64,000 nt of DNA from Yersinia pekkanenii (GCF_001152565.1 NZ_CQAZ01000006.1:1-64000); one strand, 5' to 3'; counted from the stretch's first letter, positions 1 through 11,640 are shown. Translations and numbers: made by a program. Notes: generated by a model from the sequence alone, not told the origin.

Positions 1-28
1 CCGCTCCGAGCACTTTGTCATTAACCTC
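1..28. repeat. Partial YPAL-type miniature repeat at left edge
   Basis: The first 28 bases end in the motif ttgtcattaacctc, the same terminus found in fuller copies at 2924-3054, 12924-13053 and 53081-53210. Read along the minus strand it follows the folA stop codon, as the other copies follow carB, ispH and ettA. The rest lies outside the window. Confidence 0.6.
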
Positions 29-65
29 AGGTCTGTCGCTTTCTTACTTGATGTTGCCGTTATCA

Positions 66-548
66 TTAGCGGCGTTCAAGGATCTCAAAACAATAACTGT
101 GCGAGTTCGCTTCATCTGCGTCATGGAACTCACTGAATGTGCTTTCCCACTCATCTGGCTCATAGTCAGGAAAATGAGTGTCTCCCCCCACTTCGGCATC
201 GATATGGGTGAGATACATACGGTTCGCCCGGCCTAAGAATTGCTTATAGACACGCCCGCCCCCCATAACCATAACTTCTGGTGCATCGCCAGCGCAGGAA
301 AGAGCTTCCTCGATAGACGTTGCCCAGGTTACACGGTCATCACTACCTGGCTGGCTGCTGATGACAATATTCAATCGCCCCGGCAAAGGGCGGCCGATGG
401 ATTCGAAAGTCTTACGACCCATAATAACCGGTTTATTTAGCGTGTTACGTTTGAACCACGCTAAATCAGCCGGTAAGTGCCATGGCATGGCGTTTTCCAT
501 ACCAATGACGCGATCCGCTGCCAACGCAGCGATCAGGCTGATAATCAT
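66..548 (-). CDS. folA: Dihydrofolate reductase
   Basis: Reduces dihydrofolate to tetrahydrofolate with NADPH in the cytosol; the trimethoprim target. The 160-residue product is one residue longer than E. coli DHFR and closely alike: an N-terminal [10 protein letters not shown] strand, the Met20-loop segment [11 protein letters not shown], the catalytic Asp in PADLAWF (about residue 28), and the NADPH-binding [17 protein letters not shown]. The minus-strand ATG at 548 agrees with the family N-terminus. It lies downstream of yjjPB on the same strand, about 150 bp apart, so it probably has its own promoter. A YPAL copy begins about 40 bases beyond its stop. Confidence 0.97.
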   Translation of the reverse strand: MIISLIAALAADRVIGMENAMPWHLPADLAWFKRNTLNKPVIMGRKTFESIGRPLPGRLNIVISSQPGSDDRVTWATSIEEALSCAGDAPEVMVMGGGRVYKQFLGRANRMYLTHIDAEVGGDTHFPDYEPDEWESTFSEFHDADEANSHSYCFEILERR

Positions 549-697
549 TTTTAAACCCTGTAGGCTGCAAGAGCCAGTACCGAAAAATTGCTCACACTAT
601 ACGTAAAGCCTAATCAAGCGTCGATAGCGATAAGCAGGCTAATCACACATATAAGACTGCTCTTAGCTCGATACAAAAACAGAGAAGGAAAAAAACC

Positions 698-1168
698 TTA
701 TACACCAGGACGTTTGCGATATAACCATAAACCGGGCAAGGATAAACCAATTGACAACGCACCCACGATAAATGAGGCTTTCAAGAAATTAGTCACCATC
801 GTGGACATTAATGCCTCGGTGTAACCCAGATGAGAAATCTCCACCACCGAGATCATCGCAGTGTAAGCAGAGATCCCAGGGAACATAGGAATGACGGCGG
901 CAACAGTAAAAACCTTAGGGTGCGCCAGTAGCCAGCGTGACCAGTTAATCCCGATGACGCCAATCATAATTGAAGCCAATAATGAAGCTAGCTCGATATT
1001 CATACCGAAATGAATCATCAGCATGCGCGAACCATGACCGATAGCCCCCAGTAACGCGCAATAACGTAATGCACGAACAGGCACATTAAACACCATCGCA
1101 AAACCGAGTGCCGGAATAGCGGCCAACACCATATCTTGTAGTAACGCCCAGAGTAAACTCACGACCAT
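698..1168 (-). CDS. yjjB: YjjB, small subunit of a ThrE-type exporter
   Basis: Membrane protein with the C-terminal half of the ThrE fold; with YjjP it forms a split exporter, reported to export succinate in E. coli and related to threonine/serine exporters. About 156 residues and four hydrophobic segments, with the conserved [16 protein letters not shown] stretch and C-terminal [12 protein letters not shown] place the start at the ATG at 1166-1168 because the E. coli protein begins at the matching point; the frame stays open further upstream to 1246. The chosen start overlaps the end of yjjP by 10 bases, which indicates translational coupling. The transported substrate is not shown by the sequence. 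Confidence 0.9.
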   Translation of the reverse strand: MVVSLLWALLQDMVLAAIPALGFAMVFNVPVRALRYCALLGAIGHGSRMLMIHFGMNIELASLLASIMIGVIGINWSRWLLAHPKVFTVAAVIPMFPGISAYTAMISVVEISHLGYTEALMSTMVTNFLKASFIVGALSIGLSLPGLWLYRKRPGV

Positions 1169-1956
1169 CCCCGTAATCCCCAAAGCGCCATAGCGAATAC
1201 CACGCCAATGCAGGTCGATAGGGTTAATAAACTCGCCATCGCCCAACGCGCCAAACCGGTATTAACATGCCCTTTAAACATATCGGCTACAGCATTAATC
1301 AGTGGAAAACCGGGTACTAACAACAATACGCTCGCGGCCATCGCCACACTGGATGTCTGATGGAAAAAGGGTAAACGCATCAACAAACCAGACGCCGATG
1401 TGGCGACAAAAGCCGTGATACAGAAATTAATTAACGGGTTCATATGCCGGGCCGTTAGGCTTTGACGTACAAACATCGCCAGCCCACTGGCTAAAAAACT
1501 GATAGAAAATGCATCCCAACCCCCGCCGTTTAATTTACTGAAACAACCACACGACAATGCAACCATCACTACAACTAGCCAGCGTGGATAGCGCAACGGT
1601 TTAATATGCTCAACGCGCTTGTCCACATCCTCAGCATCAAGTAAATGGTGTTCTACTAAAATGACAATATGCTGGACCTCGGTCACGACCTGCATATTAA
1701 TACCGCGATCGACATTTCTGCGGGTCGATGTCAGACAATTCCCCTGGCTGATAGTGGTCAAAACAACTGCATTGGCGGAGATGGAGCTTTCGACGCTATC
1801 CATACCCAGAGCGATACCCAAGCGCGCGGATAACTGCTCAACCAGCATACTTTCGGCACCGTGCTGCAACAGCAACAACGCACATTTGATGCACAATCGT
1901 GTGATTTCGCGCTGCTGATGGGGAATATCACTGTTTAATACATTTTCCTGGCTCAT
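1159..1956 (-). CDS. yjjP: YjjP, large subunit of a ThrE-type exporter
   Basis: A 265-residue inner-membrane protein of the DUF1212/ThrE family. A soluble N-terminal half contains [36 protein letters not shown] and the charged [13 protein letters not shown]; hydrophobic segments fill the C-terminal half, including [18 protein letters not shown]. It matches E. coli YjjP over its whole length with a slightly longer N-terminus. First gene of the yjjP-yjjB pair, with the stop overlapping the yjjB start. The split arrangement is typical of Enterobacterales, whereas Corynebacterium ThrE is one fused protein. Confidence 0.92.
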   Translation of the reverse strand: MSQENVLNSDIPHQQREITRLCIKCALLLLQHGAESMLVEQLSARLGIALGMDSVESSISANAVVLTTISQGNCLTSTRRNVDRGINMQVVTEVQHIVILVEHHLLDAEDVDKRVEHIKPLRYPRWLVVVMVALSCGCFSKLNGGGWDAFSISFLASGLAMFVRQSLTARHMNPLINFCITAFVATSASGLLMRLPFFHQTSSVAMAASVLLLVPGFPLINAVADMFKGHVNTGLARWAMASLLTLSTCIGVVFAMALWGLRGWS

Positions 1957-2112
1957 ATTTGTGCATCACTATCCGTCAAAAGCGTAAAAGATAAATGCTC
2001 ATATCATCACTGCTGACCACCAAACTGCCGTAGGTATCGCATAAGGATAATGCAGGAAAAACTAAGTGGCGTTATTATCGCCAGACAACACCACTCTCAT
2101 TCGGTAATCCTA

Positions 2113-2727
2113 ATGCTTGAAACATCTTTATTCGTCGCAACTATTGCAACATTGGGGATGCTCTCTCCCGGCCCTGATTTTTTTCTGGTCATCAAAAATG
2201 CCGCCCGTTATCGCCGCCCTGCGGCCATGATGACGGCACTCGGTGTGATTTTGGGCGTAGCGACACATATGTCTTATTGCGTAGCTGGCCTGGCCGTGGT
2301 TATCACCACCACGCCCTGGCTATTCAATCTGCTGAAATATGCCGGGGCCTGCTATTTGATCTGGATTGGTATCCAGGCACTGCTATCGCGGGGAGAAAGT
2401 AAACTCAGTATCGATAACGCCGCGCAGTATCCCATCACGCTGAAAGCCGCATTCTGGCAGGGATACCTTTGCAATTTATTGAATCCCAAAGCGACTCTTT
2501 TCTTCCTCGCCGTTTTCACACAAATATTACAGATCAACTCCGGCGTGGGTGAAAAACTGTGGTACGCCTCAATCATCTGGGTTCTGGCCGTTATCTGGTG
2601 GCCGCTGCTGGTGATCCTGATTCAAAGTGCACCGGTACGCCGTGGTTTGGCAAAAGTGCAAAAAGTGGTCGATAAATTGCTGGGTGGCTTGTTGATCGGC
2701 CTGGGTATCAAAGTTGCATTAAGCTAA
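2113..2727 (+). CDS. LysE/RhtB-family amino-acid exporter
   Basis: Probable inner-membrane exporter of an amino acid or related metabolite. About 204 residues with the N-terminal LysE signature (MLSPGPDFFLVIKNAARY), a middle NLLNPKATLFFLAVFTQ motif and some six hydrophobic segments. Divergent from yjjP. I choose the ATG at 2113 because family members start a few residues before the first helix. An upstream ATG at 2050 has a better-placed aagga and would add 21 hydrophilic residues, so the start is open. The substrate cannot be read from the sequence; closest by feel to RhtC-like threonine exporters. Confidence 0.85.
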   Translation: MLETSLFVATIATLGMLSPGPDFFLVIKNAARYRRPAAMMTALGVILGVATHMSYCVAGLAVVITTTPWLFNLLKYAGACYLIWIGIQALLSRGESKLSIDNAAQYPITLKAAFWQGYLCNLLNPKATLFFLAVFTQILQINSGVGEKLWYASIIWVLAVIWWPLLVILIQSAPVRRGLAKVQKVVDKLLGGLLIGLGIKVALS

Positions 2728-2897
2728 CGGTGCCAGCTTTTAGCTGTCTTGCTATAAGCTACTACCTACAACCCGCGCTAACATTGATCTTCACCAAGGT
2801 TGTTTATGAACAATACTATTGTTTATGAAAAGTACTTCTGTTTATAACAAACACTGCGTTTATGGTTAAAAAGCGTGATTTTATAAATAATAAGCAT
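2728..2897. other. Spacer between exporter gene and carB terminator
   Basis: AT-rich and without a convincing gene. It holds several degenerate copies of tgtttatga spaced roughly 20 bases apart between about 2800 and 2865. No function recognised. Confidence 0.4.
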
Positions 2898-2923
2898 AAA
2901 AAAGGGCGATGTTTCCATCGCCC
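2898..2923 (-). terminator. Rho-independent terminator of carAB
   Basis: On the minus strand an 8-bp stem (gggcgatg/catcgccc, 2904-2911 and 2916-2923) with a 4-base loop precedes a run of six T. It lies beyond the YPAL copy, so the repeat is transcribed as part of the carAB 3' untranslated region. Confidence 0.85.
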
Positions 2924-3054
2924 ACGGATTACTGACAAAGTCGATTGAAGAGGAAATGTTCCGTTGGGGTCGTAGTCGCGTAAGCGACCGGAGCGCCCCT
3001 GGGAACAGTCGCCCCTTCACGCACCTGATTTTATGCTGGTTTTGCCATTAACCT
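2924..3054 (-). repeat. YPAL miniature element downstream of carB
   Basis: About 130 bp, sharing with the copies at 12924-13053 and 53081-53210 a central ccgttggggtcgtag block, a gcgcccct block, the segment acaaagtcgatt near one end and ttaacct at the other. Internal inverted repeats (for example gtcgc-n-gcgac) predict a strong RNA hairpin. It sits between the terminator and carB and contains the carB stop codon near its end. YPAL elements are known Yersinia miniature insertions that favour sites just after stop codons and at terminators. Confidence 0.8.
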
Positions 3055-6000
3055 TTCATATTCTTAATCTTGGCATGCATTTCTTGCACTGAAATAACTT
3101 GCTCAGTTGGATCTGCATTCAATGCCATCGCTGTTGCAAAACCGCCATTCAACGTGGTGTCGTAATGCACCTTATACTGCAAAGCACTACGGCGGATCAG
3201 TTTGGAGTCTTCAATCGCCTGACGCCCTGCGGTTGTATTCACAATATAAGTGTATTCGCCATTCTTGATTCGGTCCTGAATGTGTGGACGACCTTCATGC
3301 ACCTTGTTGACCAAACGTGGATTTATCCCCGCCTCGCCCAGAACTACCGCAGTACCGTGGGTAGCATCCAGTTCAAAGCCCTGTTTCAGCAGCTTAGCGG
3401 CCAGATCAACCACCCGATGCTTATCGCCCTCACGGACCGATAACAGCGCGCGGCCACTCTTTTTCATACCAGACTGACTGCCCAACATCGCTTTGGAGAA
3501 GGCTTCAGCGAAGGTACGCCCCACCCCCATGACTTCACCGGTAGAGCGCATTTCTGGCCCTAAAATCGGGTCAACACCAGGGAATTTGTTGAACGGCAGC
3601 ACCACTTCTTTTACCGAGTAGTAAGGCGGGATAATCTCTTCCAAAACACCCTGATCTGCCAATGATTGGCCCACCATCACCCGGGCTGCAATTTTTGCCA
3701 GTGGCATACCGGTCGCTTTAGACACGAAGGGTACGGTACGGGCAGCGCGAGGGTTAACTTCGATCAGATAAACTTCGTTATTCTTCACGGCAAACTGCAC
3801 ATTCATCAAACCGCGAACACAAAGCTCAAAGGCCAGTTTTTCAACTTGCTGGCGCATCACATCCTGAATTTCCTTACTCAGGGTATAAGCTGGCAATGAA
3901 CACGCTGAGTCACCAGAGTGAACCCCCGCTTGCTCGATATGCTCCATAATGCCGCCAATTAACACCCGCTCACCGTCGCAAATGGCATCGACATCCACCT
4001 CAACCGCATCATCGAGGAAACGATCCAACAGCACCGGTGCATCATTCGACACACTCACTGCATTCTGGAAGTAACGGCGCAGGTCAATCTCGTCATAAAC
4101 GATTTCCATTGCACGGCCACCCAAGACATAAGATGGGCGCACCACCAGCGGATAACCCAGCCCCGTCGCCTTCTCTACCGCTTGTTCAATGGTGGCAACC
4201 GTGGCGTTCGCAGGTTGTTTCAGACCCAGACGATGTACCGCCTGTTGGAAACGTTCACGATCTTCAGCACGGTCAATAGCATCCGGGCTGGTACCGATAA
4301 CCGGTACACCGGCGGCTTCCAGTTCGCGCGCCAATTTCAATGGCGTTTGACCACCGTACTGTACAATCACGCCCTGTGGTTTCTCGATACGCACGATTTC
4401 CAGCACATCTTCCAGCGTCACTGACTCGAAATACAGGCGATCAGACGTGTCATAGTCAGTCGAGACTGTTTCTGGGTTACAGTTCACCATGATGGTTTCG
4501 TAACCGTCTTCACGCAGTGCCAGTGATGCATGCACGCAGCAGTAGTCGAATTCAATACCCTGACCAATACGGTTCGGGCCACCGCCCAACACCATCACTT
4601 TCGGACGGTCGCTGGTTGGATTGGATTCGCACTCTTCCTCGTAGGTTGAGTACATGTAGGCGGTATCAGTCGAAAACTCGGCGGCGCAAGTATCCACACG
4701 CTTATAAACCGGATGCAAACCGTATTTGTAACGTAATTTACGCACTTCACTCTCAGCCGCACCGACTAATTTCGCCAAACGAGCATCGGCAAAACCTTTA
4801 CGTTTCAACTGGCGCATAAACTCAGCATTCAGGCCATTGATGCCGCATTCCGCCACGTTTTCTTCCAGCCGCACCAGTTCTTCAATCTGTACCAGGAACC
4901 AGCGATCAACGTTAGTCAGATTGAAAACACCATCAACCGACATACCCGCGCGGAACGCATCAGCGATATACCAGACACGATCACAACCGGCTTCTTTTAA
5001 TTCACGACGAATTTTAGTCAGGGCTTCCGGATCATCCAGGCTCACCTTCGGGTCAAAACCGGTCACGCCGACTTCCAGACCACGTAATGCTTTTTGCAGT
5101 GATTCCTGTAGCGTGCGGCCAATCGCCATCACTTCACCGACCGATTTCATCTGCGTGGTCAGACGGTCATTCGCGCCAGCAAATTTTTCGAAGTTAAAAC
5201 GTGGAATTTTGGTCACAACGTAGTCAATGGATGGCTCGAAGGAGGCCGGAGTACGGCCACCGGTGATGTCATTCATTAACTCATCCAACGTGTAACCCAC
5301 TGCCAATTTGGCGGCAATCTTGGCGATTGGGAAGCCAGTGGCTTTAGAGGCCAAAGCGGAAGAGCGGGACACACGCGGGTTCATTTCGATAACAATCAAG
5401 CGGCCATTTTTCGGGTTAACCGAGAATTGCACATTGGAACCGCCAGTTTCTACGCCGATTTCACGCAATACCGCCATCGAGGCGTTACGCATGATTTGAT
5501 ATTCTTTGTCAGTCAGGGTCTGAGCCGGTGCTACGGTGATGGAGTCACCGGTATGAATGCCCATGGCATCGAAGTTCTCGATGGAGCAAACGATGATGCA
5601 GTTGTCATTTTTGTCGCGGACAACTTCCATTTCATACTCTTTCCAACCAATCAGTGACTCATCGATAAGCAACTCTTTGGTCGGTGACAAATCCAGACCA
5701 CGCTCGCAAATCTCTTCAAACTCTTCGCGGTTATAAGCAATACCGCCACCGCTGCCCCCCATGGTAAAGGATGGGCGGATAATACAAGGGAAACCAACAT
5801 CAGCAGCAACAGCCAATGCCTCTTCCATGTTATGCGCAATGCCTGAGCGGGCAGTATCCAGACCGATTTTCTTCATCGCGATATCAAAGCGACGGCGGTC
5901 TTCTGCTTTATCGATAGCATCGGCGGTGGCACCAATCATGGTGACACCGAATTCAGCCAAAACACCTTCGCGTTCCAGCTCCAGCGCACAGTTCAGCGCA

Positions 6001-6281
6001 GTTTGCCCGCCCATAGTAGGCAGAATTGCGTCCGGGCGCTCTTTTTCGATAATTTTACGCACCACTTCCCAGTGAATTGGCTCGATATAGGTCGCATCAG
6101 CCATTTCAGGATCAGTCATGATAGTTGCGGGGTTAGAGTTCACCAGAACGACACGGTAACCTTCTTCACGCAGTGCTTTACAAGCCTGAGCACCGGAGTA
6201 GTCAAACTCACAGGCCTGGCCGATAACGATTGGGCCAGCGCCCAGAATCAGGATGCTTTTTATATCTGTACGTTTTGGCAT
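3048..6281 (-). CDS. carB: Carbamoyl-phosphate synthase large subunit
   Basis: Uses ammonia released by CarA, bicarbonate and two ATP to make carbamoyl phosphate for arginine and pyrimidine synthesis. The 1077-residue protein has two homologous ATP-grasp halves, each opening with a nucleotide-site motif ([20 protein letters not shown] and [20 protein letters not shown]), and a C-terminal allosteric domain. The start is the ATG at 6279-6281 ([10 protein letters not shown]), as in E. coli; the frame is open 20 codons further. carA ends 16 bases upstream, forming the usual operon. The C-terminus runs a few residues past the E. coli end, and its stop codon lies in the terminus of a YPAL element. 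Confidence 0.98.
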   Translation of the reverse strand: MPKRTDIKSILILGAGPIVIGQACEFDYSGAQACKALREEGYRVVLVNSNPATIMTDPEMADATYIEPIHWEVVRKIIEKERPDAILPTMGGQTALNCALELEREGVLAEFGVTMIGATADAIDKAEDRRRFDIAMKKIGLDTARSGIAHNMEEALAVAADVGFPCIIRPSFTMGGSGGGIAYNREEFEEICERGLDLSPTKELLIDESLIGWKEYEMEVVRDKNDNCIIVCSIENFDAMGIHTGDSITVAPAQTLTDKEYQIMRNASMAVLREIGVETGGSNVQFSVNPKNGRLIVIEMNPRVSRSSALASKATGFPIAKIAAKLAVGYTLDELMNDITGGRTPASFEPSIDYVVTKIPRFNFEKFAGANDRLTTQMKSVGEVMAIGRTLQESLQKALRGLEVGVTGFDPKVSLDDPEALTKIRRELKEAGCDRVWYIADAFRAGMSVDGVFNLTNVDRWFLVQIEELVRLEENVAECGINGLNAEFMRQLKRKGFADARLAKLVGAAESEVRKLRYKYGLHPVYKRVDTCAAEFSTDTAYMYSTYEEECESNPTSDRPKVMVLGGGPNRIGQGIEFDYCCVHASLALREDGYETIMVNCNPETVSTDYDTSDRLYFESVTLEDVLEIVRIEKPQGVIVQYGGQTPLKLARELEAAGVPVIGTSPDAIDRAEDRERFQQAVHRLGLKQPANATVATIEQAVEKATGLGYPLVVRPSYVLGGRAMEIVYDEIDLRRYFQNAVSVSNDAPVLLDRFLDDAVEVDVDAICDGERVLIGGIMEHIEQAGVHSGDSACSLPAYTLSKEIQDVMRQQVEKLAFELCVRGLMNVQFAVKNNEVYLIEVNPRAARTVPFVSKATGMPLAKIAARVMVGQSLADQGVLEEIIPPYYSVKEVVLPFNKFPGVDPILGPEMRSTGEVMGVGRTFAEAFSKAMLGSQSGMKKSGRALLSVREGDKHRVVDLAAKLLKQGFELDATHGTAVVLGEAGINPRLVNKVHEGRPHIQDRIKNGEYTYIVNTTAGRQAIEDSKLIRRSALQYKVHYDTTLNGGFATAMALNADPTEQVISVQEMHAKIKNMKG

Positions 6282-6297
6282 GGTTTGACGCTCCTGA

Positions 6298-7461
6298 TTA
6301 TTTATGAGTATGGCTTGCAGTTGTTGCGCGGTAAGTTTCAATCAGTTCGATAAAGTGATTAAACAACGGCGCGGCATCATGCGGCCCAGGGCTGGCTTCT
6401 GGGTGGCCCTGGAAACTGAACGCAGCTTTATCTGTACGGTGAAGCCCTTGCAGAGAACCATCAAACAAAGAAACATGCGTGGTACGCAAGTTGGATGGCA
6501 ATGTGGTTTCATCTACAGCAAAACCGTGGTTCTGCGCGGTGATCATCACACAATCAGCATCCAAATCTTTCACCGGATGATTACCACCGTGGTGACCAAA
6601 CTTCATTTTTACCGTCTTCGCACCACTGGCCAGTGCCAGTAGTTGGTGACCTAAACAGATACCAAATACAGGGATATCGGTTTCGAGGAAGCGTTTAATC
6701 GCGGTAATAGCATAATCACATGGCTCCGGGTCGCCCGGGCCGTTGGACAAGAAAATACCGTCTGGATTGAGCTTCAAAACCTCTTCTGCTGAGGTTTGCG
6801 CAGGAACGACCGTCAGACGACAGCCACGGTCCACCAGCATACGCAGGATATTGCGTTTCACGCCATAATCGTAAGCCACAACATGGAATGGCAAATCTTC
6901 TGGTTGTTTCGCTGCTGGCAAGTCACCTTCCAGCGTCCAGCTACCTTGTAGCCAGTCATAACGCTCTGGGGTGGTCACCTCTTTTGCCAGATCCATGCCC
7001 TTCAAGCCTGGGAATGCTTTGGCTTTTTCCAGCGCTAAAGCGGCATCAGATAAATCGCCCACAATAATGCAGCCGTTTTGTGCCCCTTTCTCGCGCAGCA
7101 AACGTGTCAGCTTGCGGGTATCGATATCAGCAATCGCCACAATATTATGACGTTTGAGATACTCCCCTAAGCCTTCTTCATTACGGTAGTTGCTGGCAAT
7201 CAATGGCAGGTCGCGAATAACAAGACCTTGGGCGTGTACTGCGGAGGATTCTTCATCGGAGGCATTAGTGCCGACATTGCCGATATGGGGATAAGTAAGA
7301 GTAACGATCTGGCGGGAGTAGGAAGGATCAGTGAGGATTTCTTGATAACCGGTCATCGACGTATTGAAGACCACTTCCCCCACTGCCGTACCTTCTGCCC
7401 CGATGGCCCGACCGTGAAATTGGGTTCCGTCTTCGAGAACCAATAGCGCTGACTTAATCAA
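6298..7461 (-). CDS. carA: Carbamoyl-phosphate synthase small subunit
   Basis: Glutamine amidotransferase subunit that delivers ammonia to CarB. About 387 residues: an N-terminal CPSase domain and a C-terminal class I amidotransferase domain with the nucleophile in [12 protein letters not shown] and the His/Glu pair in [12 protein letters not shown] choose the TTG at 7459-7461, preceded by GGAGG at a normal distance and giving [13 protein letters not shown]. coli carA also starts at TTG. An upstream GTG at 7488 would add nine residues unlike the family. An ArgR-like box lies 34 bases upstream of the start and a PurR box further up, in keeping with dual control by arginine and purines/pyrimidines. 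Confidence 0.96.
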   Translation of the reverse strand: MIKSALLVLEDGTQFHGRAIGAEGTAVGEVVFNTSMTGYQEILTDPSYSRQIVTLTYPHIGNVGTNASDEESSAVHAQGLVIRDLPLIASNYRNEEGLGEYLKRHNIVAIADIDTRKLTRLLREKGAQNGCIIVGDLSDAALALEKAKAFPGLKGMDLAKEVTTPERYDWLQGSWTLEGDLPAAKQPEDLPFHVVAYDYGVKRNILRMLVDRGCRLTVVPAQTSAEEVLKLNPDGIFLSNGPGDPEPCDYAITAIKRFLETDIPVFGICLGHQLLALASGAKTVKMKFGHHGGNHPVKDLDADCVMITAQNHGFAVDETTLPSNLRTTHVSLFDGSLQGLHRTDKAAFSFQGHPEASPGPHDAAPLFNHFIELIETYRATTASHTHK

Positions 7462-7494
7462 AACATCCTCCAGGGAATAAACAGTCACATTATT

Positions 7495-7508
7495 TGCATA
7501 TTAATTCA
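7495..7508. promoter_or_regulatory. ArgR-like box upstream of carA
   Basis: The sequence tgcatattaattca is close to the palindromic half pair TGAAT-N4-ATTCA bound by ArgR. It lies just upstream of the carA leader, where E. coli has its ARG boxes over the carAB P2 promoter. A second box is not clear. Confidence 0.55.
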
Positions 7509-7685
7509 TATATAGCGATCTAAATCAATGCAAAAACCGCCCTCAGAGCCAATTTTTGGCAAATTGGGCGCATTTTAATGATGAGTAACGCTTTTGTCTA
7601 GCCAAAGTGCCATTTTTTCTTCGTTTTTTACCGTTTTCATTAAAATGAGTGGATTATAGCGGCAAAAACAGATGCTAACTTAACA

Positions 7686-7701
7686 TAGTAAACGGTTGCG
7701 A
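7686..7701. promoter_or_regulatory. PurR-like box upstream of carA
   Basis: On the minus strand tcgcaaccgtttacta matches the PurR core GCAA-N-CG-N-TT-N-C. It lies about 225 bases upstream of the carA start. E. coli carAB is PurR-controlled from a comparable distance. The rest of the 7462-7934 spacer is AT-rich promoter region with no gene. Confidence 0.5.
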
Positions 7702-7854
7702 TGGCAAGTGACTGAGAAATATCGTTCTGGTGCGATGAAAACCAGCATCGATGTTCAATTAAGGGATTTCAGGAGGTGAATCAGCACAAAAAACACAACA
7801 AACAGAAGTTATTGAACAATAATAATATCAAGCATGATTTTTAATAAAAAATAT

Positions 7855-7879
7855 AAAAAAGGACAATAAAATATTGCCC
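7855..7879 (-). terminator. Rho-independent terminator of dapB
   Basis: On the minus strand an 8-bp stem with one G-U pair (gggcaata/tattgtcc, 7861-7879) and a short A/T loop is followed by six T. It is about 55 bases after the dapB stop. Confidence 0.7.
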
Positions 7880-7934
7880 TATTATCAAACAATTATGATA
7901 AAAACAACCACATCACTGGTTGTGCTTTACACCG

Positions 7935-8795
<861 letters not shown>

Positions 8796-9017
8796 TCAGA
8801 TTAGCCGCCCGCTATGGACTCTGCCAGCCTATTTAATCTGTATTAGAAAAAAATGATATAGGCGTGCTTTTATCAGTGAAACCACTTAATTCCTTACATA
8901 ACATTCATTAACCCATTATTAGATGGATTTCAGTGAGATGAAAGTGCCCTATTGAATCGGATAAGATACCGTCACGATTAATCTGGCCGTTGGTGGTTAT
9001 TCCGCATAGTCATGCAG

Positions 9018-10199
9018 TTATAATGGCGACAGTTGAGATAACCCAGCGATCGCACTTTCCAGATACCGGCGCGGGCATCCTAGATTGATTCGAATAAAAC
9101 CGGATCCCATAGGCCCAAAACTTTCCCCCATAGACGCCGCAATCTTCGCTTTATCAAGTAGAACTTGTTTTAACCTTGCATCATCCAAACCCAAGTCACG
9201 GCAATCTAACCAAGCCAGGTAAGTCCCCTCCGCCTTAACCATGTGACACCAAGGTGCGACATACGCTAATGCTTGTTCAAACCAACGCCGGTTCTCGGCT
9301 AAGTAAGCCTGTAATGCATCCATCCAAGGGCCACCGTAGTTATACGCTGCGGTAGCCGCCGTCATAGATAAAGCATTAAAAACATCTAAACCATGTGCAT
9401 TCAGGCGATTAATAAATGCTTTGCGAATATCTGGGTTTGGTATAAGAAAGTTTGAAATTCTCAGTGAAGATAAACCAAAGGTCTTACTTGCCGATGTCGC
9501 CGCGATAACATGCTCATGCCATTCTGGGCCTAAGTGCAATACCGACGTGAATGTTTCACCAGGCAGCGTTAAATCAGCCCAAATCTCATCGGATAGCACC
9601 ATCACATGGTATTGTTTACACAGTGCCAATAACGGGATCAGTTCTTCAGCCTGCCAGCATCTTCCCGTAGGGTTGTGTGGGTTACACAGCAGAAATAAAC
9701 GTGGTTTTTCTTGTTGAAACAATTGTTCTAAATGGCGATAGTCCATTTGATAACCGTCAATACTCGCTAACAATGGATTCTCTAAAACCTGCCTATCATT
9801 CATCGATATGATCTTGGCGAATGAACCATAATAAGGTCCTTGTACGACAACGCCATCACCAGGTTTACTAAGCAGTTGAATCAGTAAAGCCAAGCCAGGA
9901 ACGACTCCCTCAATAGAGGTAAACCACTCTCGATGCAGCGTCAACTGATGCCGTTCAGCAAACCAATTAATCACTGCCTGATAGTAACCCTCATCCCTTT
10001 CACTGTAACCAAACACGCCGTGATCTACACGGCTATGCAGCGCTTGCAGCACTTCATCCGGGCACCGAAAATCAAAATCAGAGACCCACATAGGCAACAG
10101 TTCTGATTGATCCAATTGTAAGTATTGATTTAAAAAATCCCACTTAACGGAACTCGTATTATGACGGTCAATCACTTGGTTAAAGTTAGGCTGTTTCAC
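9018..10199 (-). CDS. MalY/PatB-type PLP-dependent C-S lyase
   Basis: Fold-type I pyridoxal-phosphate enzyme of 393 residues, most like the MalY/PatB cystathionine beta-lyases that cleave cystathionine, cystine or S-alkyl-cysteines to pyruvate, ammonia and a thiol. Motifs: LPMWVSDFDF near residue 36 (MalY has a similar LPMWVADMDF), NPHNPTGR (173-180), SDEIW (203-207), and the Schiff-base lysine in SASKTFG (about K239), then R in LRISNF. Its start overlaps the end of the NhaC-type permease gene by 14 bases, so the two are translated together. E. coli MalY also moonlights as a MalT inhibitor; whether this one does is unknown. An aminotransferase role is the main alternative. Confidence 0.85.
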   Translation of the reverse strand: MKQPNFNQVIDRHNTSSVKWDFLNQYLQLDQSELLPMWVSDFDFRCPDEVLQALHSRVDHGVFGYSERDEGYYQAVINWFAERHQLTLHREWFTSIEGVVPGLALLIQLLSKPGDGVVVQGPYYGSFAKIISMNDRQVLENPLLASIDGYQMDYRHLEQLFQQEKPRLFLLCNPHNPTGRCWQAEELIPLLALCKQYHVMVLSDEIWADLTLPGETFTSVLHLGPEWHEHVIAATSASKTFGLSSLRISNFLIPNPDIRKAFINRLNAHGLDVFNALSMTAATAAYNYGGPWMDALQAYLAENRRWFEQALAYVAPWCHMVKAEGTYLAWLDCRDLGLDDARLKQVLLDKAKIAASMGESFGPMGSGFIRINLGCPRRYLESAIAGLSQLSPL

Positions 10200-11640
10200 G
10201 CTCTACCTCCTGATTTTCAACGATACTTTCTGGCTTTAGTTTTGCGATACCAAAACCGGTAAAACCATAAAGAAGAGCAAAGAATACAGCGGCATAGCAC
10301 TGAACAGCCCACGGCAACAGATCCAGAGTACTCACCCCAAGCGTTGTGGCCATGTAAATCCCTGCGGCGGTCCATGGAATCAGTGGTTCAATAACGGTAC
10401 CGGCATCTTCAATAGTTCTTGATAGATTTTTGTTATCTAACCCCATTCCACGATAGGCGTCTTTAAATAACTCGGCGGGAATAAGCAAAGCTAACTTTCC
10501 ATCACTGGTGGCACCCGTCACTAAAATTGTTGTCGCAATTGTTGCGGCGATCAACTGACCGGTGGTATGCACAATTTTCAGTAATCGACTGATGATCACC
10601 GTCAATGCACCCGTAAGCGTTAATGCACCGGCGAATGAAAAAGCGCAGAACACCAAGAGGATGGTGCTCATCATTGAGAACATGCCACCCCGGTTAAGTA
10701 AACGAGGAACATCACTGACAATCCCCGCGACGTTATGCCCCCGTTCCGAAAACATCGACAGATTAAAACCGTCCATTAAAGCTTCAAACCCCTGCTTTAA
10801 CGTAAACCCTTGCACGACAATGCCGATGACAATAGCTAAAGCGCAACCGGCTAACATAACAGGGATCACCGGACGCTTCCTAACCGCCCCCCACAAGACC
10901 AATACCGGTGGCAAAATCAACAACACATTAAAATGATATAAGTTTTCCAATGCCAGAAGGATTTCCGTCACTTTCTCGGGTGTTGCAACACTGCCCATGG
11001 TGTTGGTATGGCCGGCAATTAAATAGACGATAGCGGCTAAAATAAAACTGGGGACGGTGGTATACATCAAATGTTGTATATGACCATAAAGGTCGGTATC
11101 TGCGACGATAGCCGCAAAATTAGTGGAATCGGAGAGTGGTGAGATCTTGTCGCCAAAATAAGCCCCAGAAACCACAGCACCCGCAGCAGCGGCTAATGGT
11201 ACATCCAGACCTGCGGCGACGCCCATAAGAGCGACGCCGACAGTACCCGCCGCTCCCCAAGAAGTACCGGTACAGACAGAAATAACACTGGTAATAAAAA
11301 AGGCGGCGATGAGGATGTATTGTGGACTAATAAGCTTTAATCCCCAGTAGACCATGTAGGGAATAGTCCCGCTAACCATCCAGGTACCAATCAGCCCCCC
11401 GACGCAAACTAAAATTAAGATCACCGGCATAGCTTTAGCTAGCTTTGCCACAATCGAATTAATAATGTCGTCCCAGCGATATCCTTGCCAATAAGCCAGC
11501 GCAGCGGCGACACATGCAGATAGCAGTAATAAAGGTTCAATCCGCAAACCAAATTGACCATATCCGATCACTAAGAGGGACAGCATGGCGATAATAGGCA
11601 ATAACGCGAGTCCCAGACTTAGCTCTTTTTTGTTATCCAT
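10186..11640 (-). CDS. NhaC-family antiporter or amino-acid permease
   Basis: A 484-residue inner-membrane protein with about twelve hydrophobic segments. The NhaC-type core is visible: SVCTGTSWGAAGTVGVALMG followed by SGAYFGDKISPLSDSTNFA, and LVTGATSDGKLALLIP in the second half. The family includes Na+/H+ and malate/lactate antiporters and also methionine and lysine transporters, so the annotation 'Na+/H+ antiporter' is only one option. Its gene overlaps that of a C-S lyase and follows a LacI-type regulator, which favours uptake of a sulfur-containing amino acid. A LacI-family operator and a CRP site lie 80-125 bases upstream. Confidence 0.85.
   Translation of the reverse strand: MDNKKELSLGLALLPIIAMLSLLVIGYGQFGLRIEPLLLLSACVAAALAYWQGYRWDDIINSIVAKLAKAMPVILILVCVGGLIGTWMVSGTIPYMVYWGLKLISPQYILIAAFFITSVISVCTGTSWGAAGTVGVALMGVAAGLDVPLAAAAGAVVSGAYFGDKISPLSDSTNFAAIVADTDLYGHIQHLMYTTVPSFILAAIVYLIAGHTNTMGSVATPEKVTEILLALENLYHFNVLLILPPVLVLWGAVRKRPVIPVMLAGCALAIVIGIVVQGFTLKQGFEALMDGFNLSMFSERGHNVAGIVSDVPRLLNRGGMFSMMSTILLVFCAFSFAGALTLTGALTVIISRLLKIVHTTGQLIAATIATTILVTGATSDGKLALLIPAELFKDAYRGMGLDNKNLSRTIEDAGTVIEPLIPWTAAGIYMATTLGVSTLDLLPWAVQCYAAVFFALLYGFTGFGIAKLKPESIVENQEVERETA

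Noticed and set aside
2823-3020. Minus-strand open frame of 65 codons after carB
   Set aside because: It runs through the carAB terminator and the YPAL repeat; the repeat alone explains the open frame.
10186-11640. Firm call of the permease as Na+/H+ antiporter NhaC
   Set aside because: The family is functionally mixed and the gene neighbourhood favours an amino-acid-type substrate, so only the family is claimed.
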